This document shows positions 1-7,130 of a DNA stretch of 64,000 bases, one piece after another. The translations under genes and the position numbers were made by a program. The DNA comes from Paraglaciecola algarum. Lineage in GTDB: Bacteria > Pseudomonadota > Gammaproteobacteria > Enterobacterales > Alteromonadaceae. Under the pieces are notes generated by a model. That model searched no databases, was not told the DNA's origin, and worked only from the letters and a program-made list of their open reading frames with translations. The stretch's first letter is position 1. The number at the start of each line of letters is the position of its first letter. The stretch spans positions 369,066 through 433,065 of the forward strand of contig NZ_JAKGAS010000004.1 of the NCBI RefSeq assembly GCF_021532655.1, read 5' to 3'.

Positions 1-45
1 TACTTCAATCAAGGTAAATCCTTGAACAAACGACTTACTACGCAT
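1..45 (-). CDS. Pseudopilin, J-like (5' fragment, runs off the left edge)
   Basis: Only the first 15 codons lie in the window. They read as a short basic leader, then a glycine, then FTLIEV, which is the class III prepilin peptidase site with glutamate at +5 of the mature protein. The start codon is 2 nt past the stop of the preceding pseudopilin gene, so it continues the same operon. Order after G, E, F, H-like and I-like genes suggests a GspJ-type minor pseudopilin, but nothing beyond the cleavage site can be seen here. Confidence 0.7.
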   Translation of the reverse strand, partial: MRSKSFVQGFTLIEV

Positions 46-47
46 AA

Positions 48-458
48 TTAACTTGGCCGCCAAATGACTTTATCAAAACGTCTAGTTTTCTTTTTTGTTG
101 CTGCATGAGTAAAAGATACTTGATACAAATAAAGAAAGCCTCTTTCGGCTACCACCTCGCCCACATTAAGTTCAATCGAAGAAGCAATGGCTTTCTTGGT
201 AACTAGAACAGCTTCCCAATCATACTCTATATTTTCCGTAATAACCTGACCGCTTGTTTCTGAGGAAAACTCTAGATAAAAACTAATTTCGTCCATAATA
301 AAATCAATTGACGCCGACTCTACTACAGCAAGTTCTAATCTTTGTTTATAAAGCGTATTAGTCCTACTCACCACAGATACAGATGCAATAGCAATAAACA
401 AGATAACACTAGCTATCAACACTTCAATCAAGGTCATACCGGAATTAGATTTACTCAT
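48..458 (-). CDS. Minor pseudopilin, GspI-like
   Basis: A 136-residue protein with a prepilin leader: a short polar start, glycine 7 and then MTLIEVLIASVILFIAIASV. Prepilin peptidase would cut after Gly7 and methylate Met8; Glu12 is the conserved +5 glutamate. One N-terminal helix is followed by a short globular part, the size of GspI or MshD-type minor pseudopilins. It overlaps the upstream H-like gene by 4 nt and is 2 nt from the next pseudopilin, so it is translationally coupled. The role would be assembly into the periplasmic pseudopilus of the secretion system encoded here. The I assignment rests on position and length; the prepilin family is certain. Confidence 0.8.
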   Translation of the reverse strand: MSKSNSGMTLIEVLIASVILFIAIASVSVVSRTNTLYKQRLELAVVESASIDFIMDEISFYLEFSSETSGQVITENIEYDWEAVLVTKKAIASSIELNVGEVVAERGFLYLYQVSFTHAATKKKTRRFDKVIWRPS

Positions 459-871
459 AACTCTAACGTTAACTCACTACCACGTACTGTACTGAGTTTC
501 AGATAAACCAAACTAGCACTGTTATTAGCATTAAAAGTATATTCAATTGGAGTACGAGCGTTTAAATAATCAAATTTAAACTCTCGCAAAGCGAGCTCTT
601 CATTATCGACATAAAGGTTAGAAGCTGACGACTCTTTGACCACTAGCAATTGTTCATTAAACTCAAATTTAAACACCCTACCTGAAAAAAATGTCTGCAC
701 TTTAAGTAGCCCAACAATATTTTTTAGCTTTTCCAACTCAGCAATCTCACGAGCACTTTCGACTTGGCGCATTAATGACGGCAGTACTAGGGAACTAACT
801 AATCCCATAATCACCATAACAATTAACAACTCTATAAGGGTAAAACCCTTTTTTTTAAAACGAAACATCAT
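455..871 (-). CDS. Minor pseudopilin, GspH-like
   Basis: About 139 residues. A basic leader (FRFKKKG) precedes FTLIELLIVMVIMGLVSSLV, a standard class III cleavage site with the +5 glutamate and a hydrophobic helix. The globular domain is short and beta-rich. I start at the ATG at 871 because the frame extends further upstream only through a TTG at 883; the adjacent ATG at 868 is equally possible. The start lies inside the end of the F gene (17-nt overlap) and the end overlaps the I-like gene by 4 nt. Position and length point to GspH or FimT-type pseudopilins. Confidence 0.78.
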   Translation of the reverse strand: MMFRFKKKGFTLIELLIVMVIMGLVSSLVLPSLMRQVESAREIAELEKLKNIVGLLKVQTFFSGRVFKFEFNEQLLVVKESSASNLYVDNEELALREFKFDYLNARTPIEYTFNANNSASLVYLKLSTVRGSELTLEL

Positions 872-2054
872 TAATCGACACAATACTAAGTAACATAGTA
901 ATTACCACAGAGCCAACTATCCCCCCCATAATTAGAATAAGCAGCGGCTCTAAAAGCACGGTAAAACGTAGCACCCAATTTTCAAAGCTTTCACGACTAA
1001 TAGTAGTAATTTCTCTAAACGATGCAGCTAAATCTCCGCTTTCTTCCCCCACATTAATCAGGGATATGTCCAAATCATCGTATAATTGTACGGGCTCAAT
1101 AGCCTTAGAAATTGATTGACCAGAGGAAACATTGGCAGCAAAGGTAGAAAGTTCTTTCTTCAATTCACTATTTAACACTGTGTTTGCAGATAAATTAAGA
1201 GAAGACGATAATGCCAAACCACTACTTAAGGTTAAATTCATCGCTGTTGAAAAACGAATACGATCGACTTTTTTAACCATCCCAGAAATAAACGGCAACC
1301 TAAACACAAAGGTAAGTATTCGTTCTCTATAGCTTTGTTGGCGCCAAAAGTAAACTAATACAAAGGTAAATATGACTAACCAAGCAAATAATATAAATTG
1401 GTACTCTTGCACCCAATCACTTAAATCCAAAAGAGTCTGCGTATAACTCGGGATTTCCTGCATGGATGAAAAAACTCCAGACATGCTAGGTATAACAAAA
1501 TTAAAAATTGCAAAAATAGCTACTAAGCAAACAATAAAAATAAATAAAGGGTAAATAGCAGCTTGTAGTACTTTTTTACGTAAATCATTCTGAAACTGAA
1601 TATTCTCTGCCAGTCGATTAAATATTTCTGGTAATGATCCAGTACTTTCACCAATGGCAACCATTTCGCAAAATAAAGAATCAAATACTTTCGGATGTTT
1701 CTTAAGTGATACACTCAGTTCTTTACCTTCAGCAATTTCAGCACCCACCGCGCGCCAAATCGTGCCGATAGGATTATTTCGAGAGGCCTTCGATAACACT
1801 CCTAATGCCTTATCAATTCTAAGGCCATTACCTAATAGTAATGCCAATTGGCGAGTAGACTGCTCTAAGTCTGCATTACGAATTGACTTAAGGCCACCAA
1901 CGCTGGTCTCAAATTTCACATGCTTTACGTCAACCGGAATAAGCCCAATTTGACGGATTAACTTATTGGCTTCCTCCACAGTACGAGCAGATATTTCACC
2001 TTGTTTTTTTTGACCGTCTTTATGATAGGCCGTATATTTATACAAATAACTCAT
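855..2054 (-). CDS. gspF: Type II secretion inner-membrane platform protein GspF
   Basis: A 399-residue polytopic protein of the GspF/PilC family. The N-terminal cytoplasmic part (YTAYHKDGQKKQGEISA) is the usual opening. Two T2SSF repeats lie at roughly residues 70-190 and 270-390, with hydrophobic segments near 170, 220 and 370 and the typical GESTG and GEESG elements in each repeat. It couples the ATPase to pseudopilus assembly in the inner membrane. Its start overlaps the end of the ATPase gene by 4 nt, so E and F are coupled as in other type II systems. Length is normal (about 400). A PilC or MshG role cannot be excluded from sequence alone. Confidence 0.9.
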   Translation of the reverse strand: MSYLYKYTAYHKDGQKKQGEISARTVEEANKLIRQIGLIPVDVKHVKFETSVGGLKSIRNADLEQSTRQLALLLGNGLRIDKALGVLSKASRNNPIGTIWRAVGAEIAEGKELSVSLKKHPKVFDSLFCEMVAIGESTGSLPEIFNRLAENIQFQNDLRKKVLQAAIYPLFIFIVCLVAIFAIFNFVIPSMSGVFSSMQEIPSYTQTLLDLSDWVQEYQFILFAWLVIFTFVLVYFWRQQSYRERILTFVFRLPFISGMVKKVDRIRFSTAMNLTLSSGLALSSSLNLSANTVLNSELKKELSTFAANVSSGQSISKAIEPVQLYDDLDISLINVGEESGDLAASFREITTISRESFENWVLRFTVLLEPLLILIMGGIVGSVVITMLLSIVSINDVSF

Positions 2055-3712
2055 CCGGCAACCCGCAGTACTTCCTCAATGGTTGTCATACCTAAAAGTA
2101 CTTTCATGTAACCGTCTTGCTTAATATTTCTATGACCGTTAACCTCCATAAACTCATACAAAGAATCTAGAAGCTTTTCATTTTTGGGTAACTTCCTTAC
2201 ATCATCGGTACAAGGTAAGTGCTCTAAAAGTGCCACCCTACCCACATAGCCATTAAAGTCGCATTTTATACAGCCATTAGCTTCATATATGTCATCACAT
2301 TCAAGGCTATATTTTTGCGCGAAATTTTTAAGCCCATAACGTTTAATAATTTCATCCTTATCTCTGTGAGACTTACGGCAATCTGGACATAATTTCCTAA
2401 CTAATCGCTGTGCCATAATCGAAATTAATCCAGCATTTAATAAGTATTCCTCAAGCCCCAAGTCAAGCAATCGAGTGAAAGCAGTAGGCGCATCATTTGT
2501 ATGTACTGTACTAAATACTAAATGGCCAGTCAGCGCTGACTGCAAAGCTATTTTGGCCGTTTCACCGTCCCGAATTTCCCCTACCATTATTACATCAGGA
2601 TCTTGTCGTAAAATACTTCTTAACCCTTTTGAAAAATCATAGCCAATATCACTTTTTACTTGTACTTGGTTAATACCCGCCAACTGATATTCAATGGGAT
2701 CTTCTAAAGTAATAATTTTCAAACTTGGGTTATTAATTCTATTCAAGAATGAATAGAGACTAGTAGTTTTACCGGACCCAGTAGGGCCAGTCATCAAGAT
2801 AACCCCTGTAGAGCGCTTCAAATCTTGATTAATTCTTTCTTGCAAATCTGCGGAATACCCAAGCTCTTCTAAATCGAACTTTAAAGCATTCTTAATCAAA
2901 AAACGTAACACCATGCTCTCACCAAAACCTAAAGGCAATGATGAACACCGTATATCTAACTCTATACTACCCGAGCGAGTTTCTATTTTACCATCTTGTG
3001 GTCGACGCTTTTCAGCTATATCCATGCCCGACAATATTTTAATTCGGGATATTACGGCAACTTGCAAATTAACAGGAATAGGTGCAGCTTCTTTTAATAT
3101 ACCATCTACTCGATAGCGGGCCCTGTACTTCCCCTCAACGGGTTCGATATGTAAGTCTGACGCGCCTATTTTCACTCCTTCAGCAATCAAATTATTCACT
3201 AAGTTAACGGTAGGGGCGCCCTGGGCTAGTTGTCTTAGTTGCTCAACATTGCCTGAAAATGACGAAACATCTGAATGCTCTAAAGTGAGTTTTTGCTGTT
3301 CACTGATCAATTCAAACTCTTTAGTCGTTACAACATTTAGTTGAGTTCTAACATCTAAAAATCTTAGATAATCAAAGGCTTCTACTACATGAGGGTCGGC
3401 AAAACCAATAATTAGCCTATCTGCAACTGTTTCTAATGGCACCATCTTATGCTGATATAAAAATTCATAATTAAGTTGATGCGCTGAACTGTCTAACTCT
3501 AGGGGCGCTGATGTTCCTTTTTGCCAACGTTCAATTTGCATAAGAGAAACCAGCATTTCTGCGTATCTTTCTTCATCTAACAAACCTAGGTTAATTAACA
3601 CAGAATCTAAGCTAGAATCTAACTCTCTCAGGTAGTTGACAGCTTCAGCGAGTTGTTTTTCAGATATCCAATTTTGATTTTTTAGAAAATCTTCAACCCT
3701 AGTATTCCACAT
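2051..3712 (-). CDS. gspE: Type II secretion ATPase GspE
   Basis: A 553-residue secretion ATPase of the GspE/PilB/MshE family. It has an N1 domain up to about residue 150 (LRELDSSLDSVLINLGLL), Walker A GPTGSGKTT, an Asp-box/Walker B region DPDVIMVGEIRDGET, a His box STVHTNDA, and a C-terminal tetracysteine zinc site CPDC...CIKC. It powers pseudopilus extension from the cytoplasmic face. I start at the ATG at 3712, which opens with MWNTRVEDF and overlaps gspG by 14 nt; 14 more upstream codons are open but would lie deep in gspG. Unlike canonical gsp operons, G lies before E. Confidence 0.9.
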   Translation of the reverse strand: MWNTRVEDFLKNQNWISEKQLAEAVNYLRELDSSLDSVLINLGLLDEERYAEMLVSLMQIERWQKGTSAPLELDSSAHQLNYEFLYQHKMVPLETVADRLIIGFADPHVVEAFDYLRFLDVRTQLNVVTTKEFELISEQQKLTLEHSDVSSFSGNVEQLRQLAQGAPTVNLVNNLIAEGVKIGASDLHIEPVEGKYRARYRVDGILKEAAPIPVNLQVAVISRIKILSGMDIAEKRRPQDGKIETRSGSIELDIRCSSLPLGFGESMVLRFLIKNALKFDLEELGYSADLQERINQDLKRSTGVILMTGPTGSGKTTSLYSFLNRINNPSLKIITLEDPIEYQLAGINQVQVKSDIGYDFSKGLRSILRQDPDVIMVGEIRDGETAKIALQSALTGHLVFSTVHTNDAPTAFTRLLDLGLEEYLLNAGLISIMAQRLVRKLCPDCRKSHRDKDEIIKRYGLKNFAQKYSLECDDIYEANGCIKCDFNGYVGRVALLEHLPCTDDVRKLPKNEKLLDSLYEFMEVNGHRNIKQDGYMKVLLGMTTIEEVLRVAG

Positions 3713-4100
3713 CCTCGTCTTCCCCCTCTCCACCGGGCTCACCGTCTTTACCATATGAAATTAAACTAAATTCAATACCATTTTCAGCTACTACCAAAAC
3801 ATACTCTTTACCCCAAGGATCAAGAGGAATATCTTTTGGCATATAAGGGCCATCCCAGTACTCACCAGTAGACTGACGCAAGTCTTTTAAGTCTTGAGGA
3901 AAATCACCTGTATCTAATCGAAAGGCATCAACAGCGGTCGCTAACATCTGCATTTGAGCTTTAGCGGTTTTTTGCTTTGAGCTAGCCACTTTACCAAACA
4001 TAGTCGGTGCAACAAGTGAAGCGAGAAGCCCTAATATCACCATGACTATTAATAATTCTATTAAGGTAAAGCCAATTAGCTTACGTCTCTTTCTATTCAT
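3699..4100 (-). CDS. gspG: Major pseudopilin GspG
   Basis: 133 residues with a basic leader (MNRKRRKLIG) and FTLIELLIVMVILGLLASLV after the cleavage glycine. The mature domain has the GspG pattern: a long helix, the LDTGDFP segment, WDGPYMPKDIPLDPWG, and an acidic C-terminal tail (GEPGGEGEDEDVEY) that supplies the usual calcium ligands. It forms the shaft of the pseudopilus. It comes first among the secretion genes, 42 nt after the DsbA-like gene. The WDGPY and DPWG elements favour GspG over type IV pilins. Confidence 0.92.
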   Translation of the reverse strand: MNRKRRKLIGFTLIELLIVMVILGLLASLVAPTMFGKVASSKQKTAKAQMQMLATAVDAFRLDTGDFPQDLKDLRQSTGEYWDGPYMPKDIPLDPWGKEYVLVVAENGIEFSLISYGKDGEPGGEGEDEDVEY

Positions 4101-4142
4101 TTATTTAACGACCCTCTGAAGTTTATTATTATCACAAATTTA

Positions 4143-4904
4143 TTAACTAGCTAACATTTTATCAAGGAGTTCAACAAAATATTCTATAGGCTTCGCCCCC
4201 ACAACTTTAACCCATTTAACTAAACTACCACTTTCATCTTGTAGACCGACGAAAAAGCTAGGGGTACTAGCTACACCCATACGCTTACCTAGTTCTAGAT
4301 CGGCTGCTATTTTTTGTTCTAATAATGTATCATTAGCTAGACATTGTTTAAGTTTACCTTGATCTAAATTAGCAATAACCCCGATATCATTAAAACTACC
4401 TTTCGCTACCAAAGTACCTTCTTCAAAAAGTCCATTTTTAACTTCTGAGAATAAATTTTGTTCCGCAGCACAAATTAAATATTTTGAAGCTGTTTTGGCT
4501 TGTTTATGACTAGCAATTGGATTTTGTCGATTAACAAATAACACTTTACCTGTATCTATATATTTTTTCTTTAGATCTGGAAACACTTCTAGACCAAATT
4601 TCCTACAATAAGGACACTGTATATCGGTAAACTCCATTATCACTACTTTGGCTTGGCGTTCGCCTTCTAAAATTCCTCCAGTTATAGGTACTGCTTCACC
4701 TTGTACTAGTTCTTTAGGTTTAACTAAACCCAATTTACGCGCCATGACTATTTGATTAGCCCTTAGCTGCTCTACCATTTGACTTAGACTATTTACTTGT
4801 AACTTCAGATTATCAATGTCACTGCTTTGAGCTTGCGCCTTAACAGATGTATTGAAACAAATTAAAGTAAAAGCCAATACCAATATTTTGTAACTAAATT
4901 GCAT
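4143..4904 (-). CDS. Periplasmic DsbA-family thiol:disulfide oxidoreductase
   Basis: 253 residues: a signal peptide ending near VKA, a short coiled coil (SSDIDNLKLQVNSLSQMVEQ), then a thioredoxin fold with the active site CPYC and a cis-proline loop STPSF. The fold and the KQAKTASKYLICAAEQ helix match DsbA/DsbG-like thioredoxin_4 proteins. I use the ATG at 4904, which has AGGAC upstream; an in-frame ATG at 4928 lacks one. It sits between the terminator of the putative S-layer gene and gspG, so it probably serves secretion of that locus's cargo, which has two likely cysteine pairs. That link is inference. Confidence 0.85.
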   Translation of the reverse strand: MQFSYKILVLAFTLICFNTSVKAQAQSSDIDNLKLQVNSLSQMVEQLRANQIVMARKLGLVKPKELVQGEAVPITGGILEGERQAKVVIMEFTDIQCPYCRKFGLEVFPDLKKKYIDTGKVLFVNRQNPIASHKQAKTASKYLICAAEQNLFSEVKNGLFEEGTLVAKGSFNDIGVIANLDQGKLKQCLANDTLLEQKIAADLELGKRMGVASTPSFFVGLQDESGSLVKWVKVVGAKPIEYFVELLDKMLAS

Positions 4905-4929
4905 ATAAGTGTCCTGAATATTATTCAAA

Positions 4930-4955
4930 AAAAAAGCCCTCTGCGAGGGCTTTTT
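4930..4955 (-). terminator. Rho-independent terminator after the putative S-layer gene
   Basis: A GC-rich stem (AAAGCCCTC / GAGGGCTTT) with a 3-nt loop is followed on the minus strand by a run of eight or more T. It lies 23 nt past the stop of the 586-residue protein and before the DsbA-like gene, so it probably ends or attenuates the highly expressed upstream transcript. Confidence 0.85.
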
Positions 4956-4977
4956 CGTAGTCTATAAAACTAGACTA

Positions 4978-6738
4978 TTATTGTTGCCAGTCGTTGGTAT
5001 CCAACACTGGTAATACGCGGTCTACACCACCTGGTATTTTCTGTACAGAAACACCATGTACGCTGTTTTTAGGCGCAGTTACTGTGAAAGTCATAGTATG
5101 ACGTTTACCAGTACCCATGTAGCCTTCAGCTTTAGCTGTAGCAATTAAGTTACTTGCTAAATGTACAACAGATGCATGCTCACCAACAGAACCAATAGAA
5201 ACTGCAGTTTTCTCGTTACCACTTTCATCAAAGATGTCCATAGTAATCAATGCATCTTCAGAATGTTCGTTAGTAATACGGATGAAGTTACCTGACGTTT
5301 CATATGTGTAAGGAACTTTCAATACAGCACCATTAACACCAATATCAAACACTTGTTCAGTTGCTTCACAGTGGTCAAGTAAGTTCGCAGCATCAAACTC
5401 TAAGTCATACTTTACAGCAACAGTATAGTTGAAGTTCATGATACCATCAGCAGCAGGTGTACCTACCATAGTATTTTCTAATGTTGCATACCAAGCGTTA
5501 TCATTAACAGTTACACCAACATCAGTGTAGTAATCAGCTTCAGCACCATTAGCGAATACAGCATCACCGTCTAACAATATTGCTGACTCAGCAGCACCGG
5601 CAATAGTAGGCATAATACTGTTACCCGCAGCTGCGCCATTTAAATCCACAGCAGTTGTTGGAATAAGGTTAGTGTCTTGACCATTTGCAGCCCATGAGTC
5701 ATACAAATTAATCATAACTGAAGCACCTGGATCAGCACTTGCGATGAACTTAAGCGAAACTTTATCAGCTGCACCAATGGTTACTGCTTGGTCAAGAGAT
5801 GGAGCTCTATCAACCATACGGAATGGATAAACAACTGCATTTCCGCCATCAACAACAAAGTCACCAGAAGGGTTTTGACCGTCATCAACAAAAGCAGTAC
5901 GAGGTTCACCGGCACTATCTTCAGCTTCAACTTGTTCCACTACTAGACTTGCAGAAGCAGATGTATAAGTTGTACCACCAGTAACGCTATCTAACATTAC
6001 AAACTGCTGAGAAATATCAGCAATTTCTTGAGCACTTGAAACACCACCTTGAATATTAAATCCATTACCGCCATCTGTTTTTGCGCTAGTTGCACGTAAA
6101 CTAATTGAACCAGTGGTAGGACAAGAAGTGTTAGCGATGTTAATTTGTGGGGAAACAATATTAGCTGAGTTAGCTGGAGATGCTTGACCATCAACTACGT
6201 TATCAGTAGTAAAAGCTAAACGAGTTCCTGCACCAATAGTTACACCAGCTTTGGTTAAGAAAGTAACTTTACTTGTACCATCAAAAGAACCATCTGAAGA
6301 AGCAACCAACTCATAGTTTGCGCCATCATCTTGAACTAAATGCAATTGGTTAGCATTACCTTTCCAAGTAACGTTATCGCCAACAAGTTCAATTTCGATT
6401 ACTGTACCACTTGGAATATCTGTAGTAGGGATATAAACAAGCTGTAACTCATTTGTACCGCCATCAATGTCTTGCAAATCGACATCTAAATCACCAGTTA
6501 ATTCGTAAGCGATAGATGTAGACACTGTAGGTTCTAAATCTGCAGCTGTTGCTCCAACACGATTTGCTTCAACAACACAAGTTGCAGCATTATACTTTGT
6601 AGAGTGAGCTGTTACCGGAGCATCGATAGCAACCGAATATACTTCGAAGCAAGCTTCTGAACCAGCGAATGCCGTATTGGCAGTTAGCGCAGCAGCAATT
6701 GCCGTTGGAATTAAAGCGAGTTTAATTGAACGCTTCAT
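4978..6738 (-). CDS. Abundant secreted surface protein, candidate S-layer subunit
   Basis: 586 residues with a clear signal peptide (KRSIKLALIPTAIAAALTA, cleavage after AFA). The mature protein is acidic, rich in Ala, Val, Thr, Asp and Gly, with no membrane segment. It has four cysteines, two close together near the N terminus (residues 30 and 54). A strong ribosome site (AAGGAG), a 392-nt leader region and a strong terminator suggest high expression. Size, composition and neighbours recall the SLR4-type S-layer proteins described in Pseudoalteromonas and relatives; that is from memory and unaligned. It may instead be another secreted surface protein. The DsbA-like gene and the type II set lie just downstream. 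Confidence 0.55.
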   Translation of the reverse strand: MKRSIKLALIPTAIAAALTANTAFAGSEACFEVYSVAIDAPVTAHSTKYNAATCVVEANRVGATAADLEPTVSTSIAYELTGDLDVDLQDIDGGTNELQLVYIPTTDIPSGTVIEIELVGDNVTWKGNANQLHLVQDDGANYELVASSDGSFDGTSKVTFLTKAGVTIGAGTRLAFTTDNVVDGQASPANSANIVSPQINIANTSCPTTGSISLRATSAKTDGGNGFNIQGGVSSAQEIADISQQFVMLDSVTGGTTYTSASASLVVEQVEAEDSAGEPRTAFVDDGQNPSGDFVVDGGNAVVYPFRMVDRAPSLDQAVTIGAADKVSLKFIASADPGASVMINLYDSWAANGQDTNLIPTTAVDLNGAAAGNSIMPTIAGAAESAILLDGDAVFANGAEADYYTDVGVTVNDNAWYATLENTMVGTPAADGIMNFNYTVAVKYDLEFDAANLLDHCEATEQVFDIGVNGAVLKVPYTYETSGNFIRITNEHSEDALITMDIFDESGNEKTAVSIGSVGEHASVVHLASNLIATAKAEGYMGTGKRHTMTFTVTAPKNSVHGVSVQKIPGGVDRVLPVLDTNDWQQ

Positions 6739-7130
6739 TCGTTTCTCCTTATTATGTGCCTAGGGCACTTTATGTTTATAAATAATGTTAATTTAAAAGT
6801 TAACACATACTATCATTAACTTCTTTGATTTTTGGCCATTCGACTTACAACCTAAGAAGTGGCATTTGTTGATTCACTAATTGCCTTTTAGCTAATCTAA
6901 ATTAGCTAAGCCAAGATAATGGCACAATCACTGTCAAATTCAACTACTTATAATATATTTTTTCACTTAAGCTTAGTTTTTAACCAAAAATATATTTTTA
7001 AGTTATAACTAGAGTTAACGCATGTCTATTTTCGCAATTTTTTTAAACACGTCAACAGTATTATAAAAAAAAATTAATAAAATCAAAAATTTTATACTTG
7101 GTTATTTTTTTTAATACCTTTAAATTTAAA
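6739..7130. promoter_or_regulatory. 392-nt AT-rich leader and promoter region of the surface protein gene
   Basis: No gene is seen here. Next to the gene start is AAGGAG, and just upstream of it a small hairpin (GTGCC TAG GGCAC, 6756-6768). The rest is very AT-rich with several A and T tracts, as in UP-element promoters of abundant proteins. I cannot fix a -10/-35 pair with confidence. The length suggests a long 5' untranslated region, a separate promoter for the surface protein, or both. Confidence 0.4.

Noticed and set aside
636..893. Plus-strand 85-codon frame opposite the pseudopilin genes
   Set aside because: It lies wholly antisense to clear pseudopilin and GspF coding sequence, with low-complexity Ser/Asn and no ribosome site.
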